Shown here one piece after another: positions 41,625-54,560 of a stretch of 64,000 nucleotides of DNA. Position 1 is the stretch's first letter. Each line of letters begins with the position of its first letter. The notes beneath the pieces were generated by a model that saw only the letters and a list, made by a program, of their open reading frames with translations, was not told the origin of the DNA and did no database searches. The translations under genes and the position numbers were made by a program. This stretch comes from Sabellastarte sp. h YS-2021 (lineage: Eukaryota; Annelida; Polychaeta; Sabellida; Sabellidae). Where the stretch lies: the NCBI GenBank assembly GCA_964017235.1, contig OZ024935.1, positions 89,309,052 to 89,373,051 on the forward strand. The letters are read 5' to 3'.

Positions 41625-42480
41625 TCTTCAGAGCGCACTGGTACCGACTTCTCTGCTGTAAAGCATCAGTCACACCAGCCCAGCTCGAGTAATTGGTGTT
41701 TTTTAATCAGAAGCATGAGATGAATTCTTCAGATTTCTTCAGAGCGCACTGGTACCGACTTCTCTGCTGTAAAGCATCAGTCACACCAGCCTAGCTCGAG
41801 TATTTTTTCATCAGAACAAGAGGTGAATTCTTCAGATTTCTTCAACCGACCTTTCAAGTATTTTCTACATAGAAGGAACTTTTCACTCTCAGTCCCACCC
41901 TTATGGACCCGGCACTTGTGTCGGTAGTAAGGGCAGTGGATGGCCAGGAAACTGGTTTGAGTGTACAGCCGGCTGAGAAGAAGAACCGACTTCAGACCGG
42001 CCAGGAATTTCATCTACAGAGTGCACTGGTCCAGGCTTATCTGCTTTTAAAGCATCAGCCGACCGGCCAGCTAAAAGAACACGACCTCTGACGTCATACC
42101 CAGTCAGCCAATCGCGTGTCTTCACGAAGCTGGTCACGTGTTTTCACCGACCAGTCACGAAGTTTATCACGTGATTCACCGAACAAGAAGGTCGGAAGTA
42201 CATTCTTTGCACTCACGTCTACTGTGATTCCAGTTTTTTAGTTCCTGTAATCCACCTCCAGCGTACTGGTACAGACTTCTCTGCTACAGACATCAGTCGA
42301 CCAGTAAGCTTACGTTTACTGTGATATAAGGAAAGAACACCTCTAGTGAGGGCGTATCCCCGAAGTTGGTCACGTGATTTTCCGACCAGTTCACGAAGCT
42401 GATCGTCATCTCCAACCGGCCAATCACATTGTCCCTCCGACCAGCAAGCCGGTCACGTGACACACCGACCAACTTTTGTT
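41625..42480 (+). repeat. Duplicated segments in the leader/gag region of DIRS copy 3
   Basis: GAGCGCACTGGTACCGACTT at 41631 recurs exactly at 41742, and diverged relatives begin near 42017 (GAGTGCACTGGTCCAGGCTT) and 42255 (GCGTACTGGTACAGACTTC), each leading to a CATCAGTC/CATCAGCC phrase. Four CACGTG hexamers occur at 42135, 42168, 42371 and 42454. Confidence 0.7.
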
Positions 42481-42559
42481 TCTAAATATAGCTCACAAGG
42501 GCTTTCCCAGCAACTGTCAAAATCTACAAATAAGACGTGCGTTCAAAGATAGTTGTAAA

Positions 42560-43155
42560 AAAATTTTCAACAACTGGTTACAGAGTGTATCGACCGGTAC
42601 CGGCTATACAGCCTTGTACACTCGTTTCAACAACTGGTTACAGAGTGTACCGGCTATACAGCCTTGTACACTTGCTTCAACAACCGGTTACAGAGGAATT
42701 AATGGAGGAAACTGAATTCAACACAAGATAGTTGTAAACTTCATTCAGCAACTGGTTACAGGGTGTACCTACTGGCTACACAGCCTTGTACACTTACGTC
42801 AACAACTGGTTACAGAGTGTACCGACTGACTACCGGCTAAACAGCCTTGTACAGTTACTTCAATAACTGGTTACAGTATGTACCGACCGGCTTCACAGCC
42901 TTATACAGTAGCCTCAACTGGTTACAGTGTACCGGCTACACAGCCTTGTACACTGGCTTCAACAACTGGTTACAGAGTATACCGGCTGGTACTGGCTACA
43001 CAGCCTTGTACACTTCAGCAACTAACTACAGAGTGTACCGACTGGTACTGGCTACACAGCCTTGTACACTTGCTTCATTCTATGGGTTACAAGTCTACTA
43101 ACAGGGTGTTGGCTACACAGTCCTTACTGTAGTGCTTCAACCCAACTGGTTACAC
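42560..43155 (+). repeat. Tandem array of about ten 49-67-bp units in DIRS copy 3
   Basis: Units carry CAACTGGTTACAGAGTGTAC and GGCTACACAGCCTTGTACAC. CTGGTTA anchors lie near 42574, 42634, 42684 (CCGGTTA), 42751, 42805, 42865, 42917 and 42966, with weaker ones to 43145. The array ends at a poly-A run (43156-43177). Confidence 0.8.
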
Positions 43156-43499
43156 AAAAAAAAAAAAAAAAAAAAAGCTGGCTAAATATAGACCAGTAGC
43201 TGTCAAAATTCGTTGGTGACCCCAACCTGCCAGTTTTTGCCGGTTACAAGAATTACTGGTTACAGTAAAGTACCGGGTATGGAGTCCGGGTACCGGACAG
43301 AGTTGCCGAAGGTTAATTGGGTTACAGAGAATTCTTAAACTGGTCAGTGATCTTGATGATAGGACAGTTTCCCAAGCTACTGCCAGGCAACCTTCCCTTA
43401 TCACACCTCTCAACAACCTGTTATCGGTGCTGGACTTGACTGCAGAGATAATAATCAATTTTGTCATCAGGTCCGGCCAGGGGACTGACATCTCACATA

Positions 43500-45185
43500 T
43501 GACAATTGCTCTGTAAATGCTGCACCTTGCAGGCTGCTGGCCTGGGGCAAGAGTTTGTTAATGTGAAAATAAGACCAGAGAAAAACAGAGAGACTGTTAA
43601 CCTGGATCATTGTCACCAGACCGGACCTGTGTCCGGAGGGAAATATTGTCAGAATACCAAATGTCCCAAAGGTGGCACACAATCTGCCTATAAGGTCCAG
43701 ACTGAGCCCTTTTTTGGGAACTTAGGAAGCCTTGGGAACTGGACTTTAGGTAGTACAACTGTTGGAGGAGGGATACCTACGTCCATATACCTATACAAGA
43801 ACAATCCAGGAAATGCCTGAGATTTCACATCCAAGGTCGGGCATACCAACCCAAGGCCCTGACATTCGGGTTGTCCACAGCACCTTTTGAGTTCATCGTG
43901 ATACCAAAGCAGGTGAAATTGATGGCCATACACAAGGATTTAAAAAGCCACCAGGACCTAGACGGCTGGTTGGTGAGAGCCAGATCCTACCAGGCTTGTC
44001 TCCAAAATACACAGGAGCTAGTAAATAATGTGTCAACAACTGGGTTGGCGAATGAACTTAGAGAAATCAGAGCTGGAGCCCAATCAAGACTTTGATTTGT
44101 AGGCTACCAGTTTCGACTTCAGGTCTGATCGGTTCCGACCGACCCTGGACTGGGTACAGAACCTTCAAGAGACTGTTAAGACTGCTATCCCTACCGGCTT
44201 GCCCGGTCCGGGAATTCATGTCCTTGATAGGTTACTAACATCTACAGAAAAGCATGTTAATCTAGGCAGACTTCATATGAGACCCATACAGTGGCACCTC
44301 ATAAACAACTGGAGGGTATCCAGCATCACTGCAAAAGGTGATCCAGGTCCCTGCACCCCCATTTACAATGGCGGCTGAAGGAAGACAATGCACTTACAGG
44401 CCAACCATTACATCCAATAAAAAACATGCTCTGCAAATATTTACAGACGCATCAATAGAAGGGTGGGGCGCTCACTTAGATGAGCACTTGGCAAGAGCAA
44501 CCTGGTCCCCTCCGGGAAGCAAGTTGTATATATAAACTATCTAGAACTTTAAGCAGTTTTTCTGACTTTAAGAGTTCTAAGACCTTTGCTCAAACAAGAT
44601 AGTACTTGTAGCAACTGACAACACCACAGTAGTGTCATACATAAAGGAAGGAAGAATATGGTTGGCCCCACTTTGTGTCCGACTATGGAGAATCTTGACC
44701 TGGTGTACCAGGAAACAAGTGACTCTAAAGCACGACACATTCCAGGCCGGCCTAATGTGGTAGCAGACAGGCTGTCCAGGCTAGGCCAGACCATCCAAAC
44801 AGTGGTTCCTCCTTCCAGAGGTCTTCCACTCTATGCAGTAGGTGGCACCGGCCCAAAATAGACTTATTTGCCACGAGGTTCAACAACAAGTCACCTGTTT
44901 TGTGTCACCGGTACCGGATCCCCTGGCCACAGCAGTGGATGTGCTCAGTCGGCCATGGTAGGATCTAAAAGGATACACCTCCTCACCATCAGCCATATTG
45001 GGCAAAGTGGTGGAGAAGTTGCAAGACTCCCCATGTAAGAGAATCATTCTGATTGCTCCGGGGTGGCCCAACATGCCTTGGTTTTGGGATCTAGTGGCCA
45101 TGTCCAGCCACATCCCGCTGAGCCTGCCCAACCTGCCCAGCCTGTTCACAGCCATTCGATCAGATCCCTCACAGAAATCTGACAA
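43500..45185 (+). pseudogene. DIRS copy 3 RT, RNase H and methyltransferase-like remnants
   Basis: RT traces run from about 43690, including LSTAPFEFIVIPKQVKLMA (43870-43930) and a mutated catalytic box, HQDLDGWL, in place of YLDDW. RNase H traces include LQIFTDASIEGWGAHLDE (about 44430-44485), TDNTTVVSYI (about 44615) and ARHIPGRPNVVADRLSR. The methyltransferase-like block keeps LIAPGWPNMPWFWDL (about 45050-45100). Frameshifts and stops separate these pieces. Confidence 0.8.
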
Positions 45186-45199
45186 ATTTTAATCTCCAT

Positions 45200-46545
45200 G
45201 CAGGGCTCCTAGAGCCTCAGCAATCGAGGAGCAGGACTTGTCTGAGGCAGTGGCAGCAAGAATTGAGGCTCCTCAGAGGGGGGTCAATCAGATCAGTCTA
45301 TGAGGCAAATGGGTCATTTTTACCAAGTGATGTATCATTCATCAGGTGGACTTCGGGCACCACCTGTAAAGTCAGTCGCTGACTTCCTTAGGTACCTGCT
45401 TCAGGACAGGAAGTTGCAGCCCAGTACCATTGATGGTTACAGGTCAGCCATTGCTGATAGTCTGGAAAATTTGCCCATCAATGTTAGTAAGGATGAAAAT
45501 CCCACTTGTCTCCTGGATAGTTCCACTGAGACAGACCTAAAGGCCGTAGGGGAACCCCCTCCTGGAACCTCTCCCTGGTTTTTGCACCAGCTGACAAGGT
45601 TCATTTTGAACCAATTATAGGCCTGCTTGAAGCATTTGACCTTCAAGGCAGTTTTCCTCTTGGCCCTGGGGTCGGGCAAGCGTAGAAGTGAGATACATGC
45701 TTGGCAAACAGCCCAGCACCATTGATGGTTATAGGTCACCCATTGTTGATAAATTGGGAAATTCACCCTTCAACTTCAGTAGGGACGGAAATCTCGCTCG
45801 TCTCTTGGATAGATTCCTCAGAGACAGACTCAAAGGCAGGAGTGGCATACCCTCCTGGAACTTCTTACTGGCCGGGCACCAGCTAAGACTCCATTTGATC
45901 CAATTAAGGAGGCCCCCTTGAAGGTTTGACCTTCAAGATGGTATTCCTCTTGGCCCTTGGGTCGGGCAAGTGCAAAAGTGAGATTCATGCCTAGCAAAAC
46001 TGATATATTGGACACCAATCCGATTGGTCAAAGGTGTCCCTGTATCCATCACCCAGCTTCCTATCCTAGAATCAGCTGGCCATAGAGTGTCCAGTGTGGC
46101 CCCTGGGGTTATAGCAGCCCTGGCCCCGACTCTGGATAGATCCCTCAAGTCTGACAGGTCCCTCTGTCCGATCAGAGCATTGTGCTACTATTTGGACAGG
46201 ACCTCAGACATCAGGCAGAATAAGGAGGTGTTTTGCCTCCTTTAAGAAAGGTTTCAACAAAGACAGCTCACCTGCCACTATCTCCTCTTGGATCAAGCAG
46301 ACTGTGATCCTATGTAATGAGCTCTTTGACCAGGAGGCCCACTTTTAACATCAGGTTAAAGCCCATGATGTCAGGGCCTTTGCTGCTTCTAAGGTCTTCC
46401 GGTCGGGAGTCTCCTTAGATCCAATCTTGTCAGCCTGCTACTGAAGTCACAATACCTTCACACAGTTCTATATGAAGGGCGGGACTTGGGCTGATTCAGA
46501 GCTTTACCATTGGGCTAGGTAGTGGCTGCTCAGCAGATCCACAAG
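45200..46545 (+). pseudogene. DIRS copy 3 tyrosine recombinase remnant with internal duplication
   Basis: The N-terminal block QPSTIDGYRSAIAD (about 45418) appears again as PSTIDGYRSPIVD (45713), so about 290 bases including the GSGKRRSEIHAW motif are present twice. Downstream traces include SLCPIRALCYYLDRT (about 46160) and AHDVRAFAASK (about 46360). CHW has become CY-stop near 46435. Non-functional. Confidence 0.8.
45420..45998 (+). repeat. Two-copy tandem duplication in the DIRS copy 3 recombinase
   Basis: CCAGTACCATTGATGGTTAC at 45420 and CCAGCACCATTGATGGTTAT at 45713; GTCGGGCAAGCGTAGAAGTG at 45671 and GTCGGGCAAGTGCAAAAGTG at 45961. Offset is about 290-293 bases. Confidence 0.85.
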
Positions 46546-46904
46546 TGGCCCTTAGATTGAGGAGATTTGTATATGTGCATAACAGTTCTTCATGCACATA
46601 AGAATTAAGTGTGGCGTGCTTCTTTCGGGAGGTCTATTTGCATTCTGGGACTGAACTCATCCCTCTCTTCCCCTACCTCAGAGCAGGTCTGCAAAAAAGG
46701 GGGGGGGGGCGACGGCGGTATAGCCCCGGGTAACCGGCTGCTGGCAACCGACCATGGCCTTGCAGGGTTTCCTGACCTTAAAGTCAACCCAGGCCTGGAC
46801 CTATAGGTCTCCTGACAAAGTCAGCCTAGACCGTAGGTTAAAATTTGCTATTACTTGTGAGTTCACATAAGTCCCTAGTAACTTACCCGCCGACCAAGCG
46901 GTAG

Positions 46905-47245
46905 TTATTCAGCAATTGTCCATTGGATAGGATGTATTAACGCAATAAAATTGCAAATTTAATAAGTAAATTAAATTTTTATAAGTTAATACCCTATCCA
47001 ATGGACACACAAGACCCTCCCACCGACCCCGCTATCAGCTTACTAGGGGTCTAAGAGGTTTAGACAACGAAAAAGATGCTATGACGTCAGGTTGTCTAGA
47101 CAGGAAGGAAGTACGAGGCGCCATCTGGGGAGTGCACAGTACTACGGACCGGCCAGCCGGTGGCAACACAGGACGTCTTTTTCTGGCGTTTGGCGGGCCG
47201 GTCTGCGCCGACCGGATTAGCAATTGTCCATTGGATAGGGTATTA
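46905..47245 (-). repeat. DIRS copy 3 internal complementary region and right terminal repeat
   Basis: At 46905-47008, ATTGTCCATTGGATAGGATG through CGCAATAAAATT is complementary to the left tip, and TTGCAAATTTAATAAG onward to the right tip. The right terminal repeat is at 47068-47245, with the right-specific tip ending at 47285. Confidence 0.88.
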
Positions 47246-47285
47246 ACTTATAAAAATTTAATTTACTTATTAAATTTGCAATTTT

Positions 47286-50200
47286 GTTGCAGTGTTAGGT
47301 CTTTGCTCATTTGCTTGTTGGTGATAAACATGCATAATATAACGTTGTTGTTTTTTTTAAATAGTGTACACGTTAACTTTCAGAATCTGTAAAATAGTTG
47401 TTTTTCAAGTCATTCAAATGGGTATCATAATGAATATGTTTCAGAATGTACTTTATAAGTACTTAAGTAGTTGTACACTACAGCAGCCCTGTTCTGACAA
47501 GTCCTAAAGGACTGATGAGTTCATTTTACTAAAGCTTGAATCCTAGATAACGGGGGAAAGTTCAACAGAAAAGGATGGCTGAGTACTTCGATATTCATTT
47601 CTACCTAAACAAGGAATTTTCTCCGACGGTCTTTACTTAAAAAACTGTAAATCTCAGAGAATGCTGGAAGACATGTGTTTGTAATACTGATGCTTAACTT
47701 ATAAGTTAGATGCTTGAGTGTATGCATTTTGAGTGCTTAATCAGTACTTTAATGTAGCTACTCCATGTATAATGCAATTGGTAATAAACAGTGTTAGTAA
47801 ACTGTATGCAGTACAAGACAAACAAGCTCCTCCACAGTACGTGGATTTTGGTGTTGAGGAAAGCATCCTTATTTTATTATGAATTCTGGGGATGTTCTGG
47901 TCAACTTTCTGATTTCTGTGACACTCTCAGGCTGTTTAATCTATTGCAGGTTTTCTGTGTATTTTGGTTCTCTTTTAATGATAAGAGGTTGCTTTTGGCT
48001 GTCATGGTGAATGATACATTTTTCACACTCCCATAAGTGACCATCACTGCCAGAATTTTGATATACCAGGTCAGGTCACAATGCGAGTAGTACAGAGGGG
48101 AAATGTTTGGAAACTATTCACTTGTTATTTCTGTAAATACCAGCCAGCTTCCAATGAATGCCCAATACAGAATACTTCAGTGACAACTTGTGATACTTGA
48201 CACTCACTTTCAACTGGGCTTAATTTTTGGGGAAAAAATACACATACACTAAGTCCACTTGTGAATTTAGCATGTCAAAAAAGAGGATATATTTGTATGG
48301 CAGAATCTTAGCAGATTCTTAAAATGAAGACAGAACATGTGGAATGTAGCATCTGTACAGTGATATGTAATTTAAAGTCTAGTTTGACTGGAATCTGTGT
48401 AGGGAATTATAAAAAAATATATTTTAAATGTATAATGTCGTCTTTAAATGTTTACTTGTATATACACATGTGTAATTTGTCAGTAGGGGGACCTGCTTCT
48501 ATTCTGTATGTGTTTGTGATGGGACTACATTAGGCATTGGAATTCCTCTGACAGGAAAATGGCACAAATTTACATTTTCTTGTCTTAGTTTTTTCAAGTG
48601 TATCCCCCACCATACGTGGTGAGGTTCACTGAATGCCGTGAATTTCAAATTTCTTGCTCTTATCATTTTACTTTGTTGCCAAAGATTAGGGGTTGTGCAG
48701 ATATTTTGGTGCCTTCCAGTGAATTAGTTTGATTGTTGTGATGCTCAAATTGCCAAATTGCTTGTTTTTATTTTTTACCAAATTACTTATAAAACCAGTG
48801 ATCAGTACAATTGGTTTTAGAATAAGCTGATCTGGTATGTTTGTTTGTACAGAATAGTTTTAAAATTTAATGTGATAAAAAGGCACCAGATAGAAGATCA
48901 AAAAGATAAGATAATTGTGAAAGGCAGTCGGCATTTGAAGTAATGTTTGTAGAATTTTGAAATGCAACCGTGTATTTATATACAGTGTACTCTGCGTAAA
49001 TTGAACCAAGGTTAGTTGAATTAATCACCAAATGGAACCAATTGTGAGGTCCAAAAATGTGCATTAAAAATAGCATAGCGGGCATATGGATTTTGAGAGG
49101 AAAAAAATTCATTTGTAAAAAGCAAAAACAGATTGCAGATATTAGGAGTACATAGAAATAGGTTTTGTCTGATTTGTTGTTTAAATAATATAATATTTTT
49201 GTGTATGCAAGCTCTGTTCACACCTGGACTTCTGGGTATTGTCCTTTAGCTAAGCTAGTTAAAGAGTCAGACTCTTTCTGACTCAGATATCGAAGCCACT
49301 GGGAGTGACGGATTACAAGCCTCACAACTCACAGTTAACAGTTGAACTCGGTGAAATGTAAACAGACCAGCTCAGTACTTCCATTTAACCAGGACTTCCA
49401 GATATCAGTGTAAATCTTTATGGAAAGGGCCGGTATATTTACTTTAATTCTACCTCCCAGAGCTCCAGTTAATTGGGTTCCACTGTTGTTTACTCAAGAA
49501 TTTCTTAAAGTTAAAAACAGGGACATACGTGTATTTTATACGAGGTGTAAATTTATAAATGAGTCGTACACCAAGTTGTTATGTGTCCAGTATTGTTAAT
49601 TATAAGTGTTGTGTAAATAACATTAAGTTTCAGACTCTCAAATTATAATCTTTTACATTTACTTGAGACTATTTTCATTGGGTAATGAGTTTTCTTTCAC
49701 TTTTAATTGTTCCCTGGTTGCTTTGTGTAAAGACCTTGTTTTAAGGCAGTAGTGAGGATAAAATTCATGTGTTCAAGTGTTCTTGTACGACTACTTACTC
49801 TGTGTATCATAAAAAAAAGCCAAAAGTCACAAGCTGGTCTTGTAAATGTTACAGATCATCATTGATTTCAGGTCATTTTTACAAATGAATATGTGCAAAA
49901 CTTTTTTTTTCATTTTTTTTTCTTCTTTCAGTACTTTTTTGTGTATTTTCAGCACAGTGCATGGTGTATGATGTTTACTAAAAGGACTTTCTAGGTCCAA
50001 TGGAAAAATAATACAGGTCCATAGTCCAAATTTCAGTGTTGGTTAAATCGATATTGAGTTTCAAAACTGACCAAGTGGCAAATGCTGAAGAATATATGGT
50101 GTAGTGTTCTTTTATAAATTAAAAAAGAATGTCTGTTGTGTGGGCCCTAGTCCCGAAATACTTTCAGCAATTGGGACAACCAGACCTGTAAATCTAGAAA

Positions 50201-50993
50201 GATACAGGTCCATGAGAATAGTTACTAGTCCAGTTGAAGGGAATAGATGTTAATTTTGTGCACTGACCATATCTGTTCTAAAGGTTGTAAAGTATCCCAA
50301 CTTTGACCTTTAATGACATTTGTGGTATGGTTTGTTGTAGAGATGTTCTGAGTAGATGTCCAAGTCTGTAGATTATTTCTTTGTGGTATTTTTTTCAGTG
50401 TCAGTGCAAATGTACAGTAACTTAAGAGATAGTTATAGCATATATAAAATATATTTAAATTATATACATATATTATAGGCAAGTGGTTTCTTCCAAGTTG
50501 TTATTATATTTTTTATTAGCGGTGATGAATGGTGTCAATTTTATTAGAAAAAATAAAATATAGTAACATGGTAGTTGTTTTTGCTTTACCGATATCGCTT
50601 GTTGTATTGAGTTTTTAGCCTTGAGCAAGGTACTTTAAATACATGACTCTTCAAAATGGAATACAAAAGAAATACAAAATAAATACAAAAGTTTGAAAAT
50701 AAACCTGCAAAAGACTGGCATCCTGTTTAGGAAAGTAGAAATACCCTGAGTCACTTCATGCCAATGAACCTAAACTAAATACCAGCCATATAGGCCAATA
50801 GGCTCAAAGTATGACTTGCCTAACTTTAACGTATTGGGCCAATTGATTTGATTGCTCTGCCTTTGAATGTTGTATACAGAACTTAGTTCATGTGAACAAC
50901 TTAAGACACTGGCTGCCCAAGAAAGGATCGTGTAATAGCAAATAATAGATCCATGTGACTCAGTGAGAAGGTTTTATTGAATTACTGAATTGT
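47286..50993. other. Spacer between DIRS copies 3 and 4, no gene recognised
   Basis: 3.7 kb of AT-rich sequence. Open frames are short and lack recognisable domains. Poly-T runs occur near 49902-49922. I see no exon with a known protein signature and no clear mobile element ends. Confidence 0.5.
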
Positions 50994-51180
50994 CTTTTTA
51001 TTGCGTAAAATACCCTTACCTTATCCTCACTATCACTGTATGTTGGCGAGAGCAAACAACAACCAACCGAAATATTTCAAACGAGATATTTTTATCGGGA
51101 ACCAGTCTTTACTACACAGCTATGTACTGTGCATGCTCGCGCGTCCTTAGTTCCCCGATATTCTTCATTTTTATTTTGGC
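50994..51180 (+). repeat. DIRS copy 4 left terminal repeat (unpaired)
   Basis: Begins TTTTATTGCGTAAAATACCC, with CTTACCTTATCCTCACTATC shared with copy 1. No inverted partner is found before the right tip at 56427; only its outer tip is matched in the internal complementary region. Confidence 0.75.
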
Positions 51181-51232
51181 CGTTGAAGAGCAAACATCTT
51201 GAATACAGTTTTACATTTTGAACCTTTTCAAA

Positions 51233-52524
51233 ATGGCAGAAATTCCAGTGAGGAAAGGACAGAAACAAGCTTCAGATTGCCGCCATTTTATGGTGGATTG
51301 GGAGCCACATCATTATTGTCCTTCCTGCAGAGATAAAGGTAAAGGCGATGGTGTTTGTGTAACTGAAAAGCAGGAAAATTGTTACCTATGCTTGCAATTC
51401 ACTCCTGAACAAGTAAAGAAATTGAATGCTAAGAAGGTACAACGAAAGATTAAAGGGGGAGGGGGGGGGGGTCTATCTCCAAAGAACTAGAAGATTCTTT
51501 GTTGGGGGTTGATACTTCTACTACTTCTTCTACCACAGGTGCTGCAGTAAATCCTTTTCTGTCACTTCATCTCCATCTCTGATGCATTACAGCTTATCCT
51601 AGCAAAGTTGAAGAGTATGCAAGGTAGACTGTCTTCATTAGATAAATCTTCTGTCCCTATCACTAGTTATGCTACCTCAAAAGAGGCAGTTGCAGGAGAA
51701 ATTTCTAGTGATCAAGAAGGGGACCGGAGTCGGCTCCGGGAACGCCACAGGACCCGTCGTTTGTCTGTGGAAGAAGACGATCAGGCTTCAATTCATGAGG
51801 GTTCCACAGATACCAGATCTAAGAGGCATAGGTCACACCTCCGTCTTTGGCCGAACGTAAGGAAGAAGACTAGGATGAAGATGTTAGATCTCCCAACTAC
51901 TGACGAATCTTTAGAAGCACCTTCTAAGATCTTTGCATCTAGGGACAGAAGCAGAAAGAAACAGCCAGTCCTTCCGATGTCGCTACGTCCAGTGGAGGAA
52001 ATAAATGCAAGATGGAAGGCTCTGGAGAATAAAGCAGAAGGCAATCCACACTCCGAAGATGCAGAGAAGCTGTCTTCTACACCTTACAATTCTGATACTT
52101 TTTTACCTTATAGCCATCCTCTGATGAATTTTACAGAACTACAATTTCAGAGTTTTCAACTGTGGCCCCCAAATGCCAAGATTCCTTCAAGGGTATTTGC
52201 AACAGATCCTCTACTACACCATCTTCTGTTTCCATTCCTGCTAAACAGTATATGACTATGCAAGCACATGTTCAGATGTTGGGGTTTGTCAGTCTCTTCC
52301 TCAAGACATTGGAGAAATGTGTTGCTAGTATTGAGGATATTGTTCATTCTTCTCAGTTGGGAGACAAAAAATCAAAAGATTTGGAAGAAATCTTAAGTTT
52401 TATTCAAATTCAATATTCCTGTTTGGGTTCAGTAGATAAAGCTTTGGAGATGGTAACAGATGCATCCATGACAATGGCTTGCAATCTTCAGCTAGCGAGG
52501 AGAGACACGGCCTTGAAGCAGTGA
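51233..52524 (+). pseudogene. DIRS copy 4 gag remnant
   Basis: Starts at ATG 51233. DCRHFMVDWEPHHYCPSCRD followed by C-x6-C-x2-C repeats the Cys/His motif of the copy 2 Gag. The frame breaks at a G-rich run at about 51455-51471 and resumes in other frames at about 51608-52255 and 52162-52524. The last piece (LGFVSLFLKTLEKCVASIED...) is helical. Short RKQR-like basic patches occur, but no RG-rich tail is kept. Confidence 0.7.
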
Positions 52525-52859
52525 GCACCTGAATTACATTAACACGACAGTGGGCTTAGGAGGTCGGGGTTTATGTCTGCGGATCTGTTCTCACCTGCCA
52601 TTTTAAATTCAGTTGAAAAGAAATTGGAGAAGGAAAGGTCACCCAAAAGACAGAAATTGGATGTAAAAAATATTTTCCAGTCAAAGAAACCTCAACATAG
52701 CTCCAACTCGCATTCTTATGGCTCACAACACAGGAAAGTCTTCTTTTTGTTACTTTAGGGGTCAACAACAACAAAAGTCTGCACAGATCTCCAGAGTAGG
52801 TTGTGGGGGCAGACAAAAATGACTGTCAAAGCTGTATAGCACCTGGAGGCCGCTTGCTG

Positions 52860-54560
52860 TCATTTTATCAGGTATGGCTAAAGAACGGTTGTCATCCCAG
52901 AGTTGTGCACATTCTTCAGTGGGGTTACAAGATCATTTTACAACAACCAGTAATATTGTAGACAGTTCCCATAATTCAAAGTGGTTATGCGAATTGAGAC
53001 AAACAAAAATTTCTTAAGGATTGTGTAGTTCAGATGTTGAAGACAAAGGTGGTTTTTACCGGTGAGAATGTGCAAAACTCGGGGATTTTCAGCAAGTTAT
53101 TTTTAGTTTCGAAACCGATGAAAAAATGGAGACCAGTTATAGAATTAAGTGCGTTGAACAGACATCTTTCCGTTCCGACTTTCAAAATAGAAACTGCAGA
53201 AGTTCTCAGAAATACCATTTGCAAAGGGGAATGGGTCGTGTCTATAAATTTGACAGCTGCGTACTTCCACATCCCTATACATGAAAAATCTCAACATCTA
53301 TTGAGGTTTCATGTCACAGGTTAAACTTATCAGTCCTGGGCCCTGCCATTCGCTAATGCTACAGCTCCACTTGAGTTCAGCCATGCTCATGCTGCAGAAC
53401 AGGGGAATTCGTATTCACCAATACCTAGATGATTGGTTGCTTCATGCCGCATCAGTAGAAATTTGCTTAAAACAGTCAAAACAACTGGTCACGTTCATTC
53501 AAGAGCTTGGTAATAAACTTCAAGAAATCAGAGCTAAAGCCTACTCAAAAATTCGACTTCCTGGGGTACGGGTTCGACTTAAGCAAGGGCGAGGTCTCAC
53601 CCACAGAAAAGAAATGGCAGATCTTGACAAAAGCCATAGAACAGTTACAAATCAGCTTGACTACTACACCCAGAAATATAATGTCTTTCACAGGGATTCT
53701 GGCATGAGGCCATTTCAGTGGTATCTAAAACCCATTGGAAATACCCCCAATCTTTAGACATTCAAATACCATGCTCAGAGATTTTGAAAAGGCATCTGAC
53801 TTGGTGGAAGGACCCAAACAATGTGCTGGTAGGATGTCCTCTCCATGCAGAGGAACACAATTTACTACTGTTCACTGATGCGTTCGACAAGGGTTGGGGA
53901 GCACATTTGGGAAACCTGACAGTCAGTGGCATTTGGTCAGACACAGAGACAAGTCTGCATGTAAACATTTTGGAATTGAAGGCAGTATTTCTGGCCATAA
54001 ATTCCTTTCAAACACATCTCTTGAACATGAGGGTTCTGGTTGTTTCAGACAATGCCACAGTAGTGTCCTATCTCAACAAACAAGGGGGGACCCATTCCTT
54101 AGAAATGTGTCTAATGATTTGGTGTCTGATGGCATTTTGCAATCCCAGAGCAATTTTTCTTAGGGCCCGTCACATTCAGGGCTGTGTAAATGTAATAGCA
54201 GACAGCCTGTCACGCAGTTACAAAATGATACAGACAGAATGGTCGATTCATCCCAAAGTTTTTCAGATGATTTGCCAAATTTAGCACAGACCGATGGTAG
54301 ACATGTTTGCAACAAAAATGAACAACAAACTACCTCTTAATGTATCTCCCGTCCCAGATCCAAATGCAATTGCAGTAGATGCATTGAATATCTCATGGGA
54401 CTCACTCTGGAACTAGACAGTTATGCCTACTGTCCAATAGCTCTCATTCCAAACCTGATTAAAAATGAGAACTTATGCTTGCCAAATGATTGTAGTAGCC
54501 CCAGGGTTGCCAGGGATGAGTTGGTTTGGGACCTGATAGATCTATCCACAAAACCACCAC
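52860..54560 (+). pseudogene. DIRS copy 4 RT, RNase H and methyltransferase-like remnants
   Basis: RT traces start near 52885 (LSSQSCAHSSVGLQDH in a shifted frame, matching the copy 2 CHPRVV-type region). SKLFLVSKPMKKWRPVIELS (about 53088) and INLTAAYFHIPIHEKS lead to a stop at about 53322, and YLDDW is intact at 53422-53436. A clean RNase H frame (53718-54284) keeps LLLFTDAFDKGWGAHLGN, NILELKAVFLAI, SDNATVVSYLN and RARHIQGCVNVIADSLSR. The methyltransferase-like block begins near 54298 (DMFATKMNNKLPLNVSP). Confidence 0.82.

Larger units (their letters stand above)
40976..47285 (+). mobile_element. DIRS-type retrotransposon, copy 3, decayed with internal repeat expansions
   Basis: Starts ATTTTATTGCGTTAATACAT (40976) and ends TTATTAAATTTGCAATTTT (47285). 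Its terminal repeats and internal complementary region are well preserved, but the coding region is broken. The gag region is replaced by duplicated segments and a tandem array (about 41.6-43.15 kb). RT, RNase H, methyltransferase-like and recombinase traces keep the same order as copy 2, and the termini belong to the copy 2 type. Confidence 0.88.

Noticed and set aside
48981-49488. Possible pogo/Tigger-like MITE with CAGTG ends
   Set aside because: The inverted match is poor beyond five bases and no TA flank is present on the right.
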